Of a DNA stretch of 8,800 nt, positions 6,572 to 8,800 are shown piece by piece. The translations under genes were made by a program, and so were the position numbers. Source of the stretch: Comamonadaceae bacterium (GTDB lineage: Bacteria > Pseudomonadota > Gammaproteobacteria > Burkholderiales > Burkholderiaceae_C); the NCBI GenBank assembly GCA_947475495.1, contig CANJNX010000020.1:1-8800 (forward strand). The letters run 5' to 3'. The notes below the pieces were generated by a model. The model was not told the origin of the DNA. It did no database searches and saw only the letters and a program-made list of their open reading frames with translations. Numbering within the stretch: the stretch's first letter is position 1; each line of letters opens with the position of its first letter.

Positions 6572-7240
6572 GTGCCTATCAAAAAATACCTGCTTACCGG
6601 CCTCATGGTGTGGTTGCCTTTGGCCATCACGATCTGGGTTTTGCTGTGGTTGGTAGGAATTTTGGATGGCCTCTTTGGCAGCCTGTTGTCGGCTTTGTCA
6701 GCCGTGAGCTCGGACGCCGCTGGCGTATCGATTGCGCGTTTGCAGCATATTCCGGGTCTGGGCGTGGTCTTGGTTTTGGGCTTTATGTTGCTGACGGGTG
6801 CTTTGGTCTCTAACGTTGCGGGGCGCTGGTGGCTCAAGCAATGGGACCGGATGTTTACCAACATTCCATTTGTCCGGTCAATCTACAACGGCGTTAAAAA
6901 AGTCTCTGACACCTTGTTCTCGAGCAACGGCAATGCCTTTCGTACCGCCTTGTTGGTGCAATTTCCTTACCCTGGTGCTTGGACCATCGCATTTCAAACC
7001 GGTGTTCCCAGCGGTGAAGTGGCCGATCACCTCCCGGGTGCGTTGGTCAGTGTGTATGTACCCACCACCCCCAACCCCACGGGTGGCTATTTCCTGATGC
7101 TGCCTCGCTCTGAAGTGATCGAACTTGATATGAGCGTGGATGAAGCCCTTACTTATGTGATTTCCATGGGATCTGTGCCGCCTTCGGCGCATCCTCAGGC
7201 CGCCAGTGCGGCTCCTGTGAAGTCAATTCCTACCCCTTAA
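6572..7240 (+). CDS. DUF502 inner-membrane protein
   Basis: This 222-residue protein is a full-length DUF502 member. I choose the GTG at 6572 because it yields [20 protein letters not shown], the usual family N-terminus, with GGA six bases upstream. A TTG at 6539 in the same frame lacks a ribosome binding site and would add an atypical PPPIAKTGLT stretch. Two membrane helices are evident, at about 7-32 and 62-84, joined by a segment ending in HIPGLG. The conserved soluble part contains [20 protein letters not shown] (95-114), the TLFSS...AFRTALLVQ block, [10 protein letters not shown], and [20 protein letters not shown] (161-180). The family's biochemical role is unknown. Some plant relatives (COV1-like proteins) act in vascular patterning, which gives no direct hint here. 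The Ala/Pro tail is variable. Position between the FmdB-type gene and aspS suggests one transcription unit. Confidence 0.88.
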   Translation: MPIKKYLLTGLMVWLPLAITIWVLLWLVGILDGLFGSLLSALSAVSSDAAGVSIARLQHIPGLGVVLVLGFMLLTGALVSNVAGRWWLKQWDRMFTNIPFVRSIYNGVKKVSDTLFSSNGNAFRTALLVQFPYPGAWTIAFQTGVPSGEVADHLPGALVSVYVPTTPNPTGGYFLMLPRSEVIELDMSVDEALTYVISMGSVPPSAHPQAASAAPVKSIPTP

Positions 7241-7275
7241 CTGTTGGCCCGCCAGGGCACATGAAAGAGCAAGCT

Positions 7276-8800
7276 ATGGCAATGCGCACCCACTACTGCG
7301 GTCTTGTGACCGAAGCCCTCATGGGCCAAACCGTCTCCTTGTGCGGTTGGGTCAACCGCAGGCGCGACCATGGCGGCGTCATTTTTGTGGATGTGCGTGA
7401 CCGCGAAGGCTATGTCCAAGTGGTTTGCGACCCCGACCGTGCGGATATGTTCAAGGCTGCAGAAGGCTTGCGCAACGAGTTTTGTGTGCAGATCAAAGGT
7501 TTGGTTCGCGCCCGCCCAGAAGGCACCGTCAATGAGGGTCTCAAAAGCGGCAAGATTGAGATCTTGTGCCATGAACTCATTGTGCTCAACCCGTCAGTCA
7601 CCCCCCCGTTTCAGATTGATGAAGAAAACCTGTCGGAGACTACGCGCCTGACTCACCGCGTTTTAGACTTGCGCCGCCCCTACATGCAAAACAACCTGAT
7701 GCTGCGCTACCGCGTATCGATGGAAGTGCGCAAGTTTTTAGACGCCAGCGGGTTTGTGGACATTGAAACCCCGATGCTGACCAAAAGCACCCCCGAAGGT
7801 GCGCGTGATTACTTGGTGCCTAGCCGCGTGCACGACGGGCAGTTTTTTGCTTTACCCCAGTCACCCCAGTTGTTCAAACAACTGTTGATGGTGGCCGGCT
7901 TTGACCGCTACTACCAAATCACCAAGTGCTTCCGAGACGAAGACTTGCGTGCTGACCGTCAACCTGAATTCACCCAGATCGATATCGAAACGTCTTTTCT
8001 AGGCGAAGAAGAAATTCGCGATATGTTCCAAGGGATGATCACGACGGTGTTTAAAAACACCATTGGGGTGGACTTGGGCGAGTTCCCCGTCATGACTTAT
8101 TTTGATGCAATGCATTTGTATGGCTCAGACAAGCCGGAACTGCGCGTGAAGTTGGAATTCACCGAAGTGACGGACGTTATGGCTGATGTGGATTTCAAAG
8201 TGTTTTCTGGCGCGGCCACCATGAAAGGGGGCCGGGTTGTGGCTTTGCGTATCCCCCACGGCTCGGACGAAGGCGCAGGAATCAGCCGGGGTGAGATTGA
8301 TGCTTACACCGAGTTTGTCAAAATTTACGGAGCCAAAGGCTTGGCCTATATCCGCGTCAATGACCTCTCGAAAGGCCGCGATGGCTTGCAGTCACCGATT
8401 GTGAAAAACATCCACGACAAAGCTTTAAACGCAGTGCTTGAGCGCAGTGGGGCGCAAAACGGTGATTTGATTTTCTTTGGTGCTGACAAAGCCAAAATCG
8501 TCAACGACGCCATAGGCGCATTGCGCATCAAAATTGGCCACAGCGAATTCGGTAAAAAGAACGGCCTGTTTGAAACCGGTTGGCGTCCTATGTGGGTGGT
8601 CGACTTCCCCATGTTTGAGTTTGACGAGGAAGCCCAGCGCTACACCGCAACCCACCACCCCTTTACCGCGCCCAAAGACGGCCACGAGGACTGGATGGTC
8701 ACCGCGCCCGAGAAGTGCATCTCTAAAGGCTACGACATGGTCTTGAACGGTTGGGAAATGGGTGGCGGCTCGGTGCGTATCCACCGCGCCGACGTGCAAC
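7276..8800 (+). CDS. aspS: Aspartyl-tRNA synthetase, probably non-discriminating (partial at right edge)
   Basis: The frame stays open to the right edge and encodes the first 508 residues of a protein that should have roughly 590-600. In-frame ATGs lie at 7261, 7276 and 7282. I choose 7276, which gives MAMRTHYCG in line with homologues and has AAAGAG six bases upstream. The N-terminal OB-fold anticodon-binding domain includes [14 protein letters not shown]. Class II catalytic motifs follow: motif 1 around [19 protein letters not shown], then [14 protein letters not shown], motif 2 [18 protein letters not shown] (219-236), and motif 3 GGGSVRIHR (about 496-504, R501). The GAD insertion lies between motifs 2 and 3, followed by THHPFTAP. 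It charges tRNA-Asp with aspartate in the cytoplasm. H32 and G83 correspond to the His31 and Gly82 region of the Pseudomonas aeruginosa enzyme, linked to acceptance of tRNA-Asn, where E. coli has Leu and Lys. I therefore infer that it also makes Asp-tRNA(Asn). Confidence 0.97.
   Translation, partial: MAMRTHYCGLVTEALMGQTVSLCGWVNRRRDHGGVIFVDVRDREGYVQVVCDPDRADMFKAAEGLRNEFCVQIKGLVRARPEGTVNEGLKSGKIEILCHELIVLNPSVTPPFQIDEENLSETTRLTHRVLDLRRPYMQNNLMLRYRVSMEVRKFLDASGFVDIETPMLTKSTPEGARDYLVPSRVHDGQFFALPQSPQLFKQLLMVAGFDRYYQITKCFRDEDLRADRQPEFTQIDIETSFLGEEEIRDMFQGMITTVFKNTIGVDLGEFPVMTYFDAMHLYGSDKPELRVKLEFTEVTDVMADVDFKVFSGAATMKGGRVVALRIPHGSDEGAGISRGEIDAYTEFVKIYGAKGLAYIRVNDLSKGRDGLQSPIVKNIHDKALNAVLERSGAQNGDLIFFGADKAKIVNDAIGALRIKIGHSEFGKKNGLFETGWRPMWVVDFPMFEFDEEAQRYTATHHPFTAPKDGHEDWMVTAPEKCISKGYDMVLNGWEMGGGSVRIHRADVQ

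Noticed and set aside
7261..7275. Earlier aspS start at the ATG at 7261
   Set aside because: It would add MKEQA, absent from remembered homologues, and its AGGG is only three bases from the ATG; the ATG at 7276 has better spacing and fit.
1..8800. Defence system, mobile element, CRISPR array or RNA gene
   Set aside because: Both strands were read; genes are housekeeping or conserved families in one direction with short gaps, and no transposase, integrase, direct-repeat array, tRNA or rRNA pattern was seen.

Overview
The window looks like an ordinary chromosomal segment of a betaproteobacterium, most likely Burkholderiales and probably Comamonadaceae (Rhodoferax, Limnohabitans, Polaromonas and similar). 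This rests on remembered protein families and gene order: (dehydrogenase)-DUF971-ubiE-Tim44-ubiJ-ubiB-fmdB-DUF502-aspS. No search was run. Every gene found is on the + strand, coding density is high and gaps are short. I see no insertion sequence, phage gene, tRNA, rRNA, CRISPR array or attachment site.

Layout. 1-1629 is the 3' part of a large multidomain oxidoreductase: the end of an FAD-linked oxidase domain, two 4Fe-4S motifs and two CCG cysteine-rich domains. A weak terminator-like hairpin follows. 1698-4512 and on to 6080 is a ubiquinone block: a DUF971 protein, ubiE (C-methyltransferase), a signal-peptide-bearing membrane protein with a Tim44-like domain, ubiJ (SCP2-type lipid-binding accessory factor) and ubiB (atypical kinase/ATPase). 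ubiJ and ubiB overlap by four bases. A near-perfect -10 box at 6096-6101 then opens a second unit: an FmdB-type zinc-ribbon protein with a Ser/Ala/Pro-rich tail, a DUF502 inner-membrane protein, and aspS, which runs off the right edge.

How it fits together. UbiE, UbiJ and UbiB all serve ubiquinone biosynthesis, and the upstream dehydrogenase is of a type that typically passes electrons to the quinone pool. The Tim44-like and DUF971 proteins lie within or beside this block and are the guilt-by-association candidates. The aspartyl-tRNA synthetase carries the His and Gly residues reported to mark non-discriminating AspRS, so this organism probably charges tRNA-Asn indirectly through Asp-tRNA(Asn) and GatCAB.

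I did not find a clearly new biological system. The points most worth a second look are the Tim44-like gene inside the ubi cluster, the alternating G4/C4 tracts around the ubiJ start codon, the low-complexity FmdB tail with a 12-bp repeat, and the AspRS specificity prediction.
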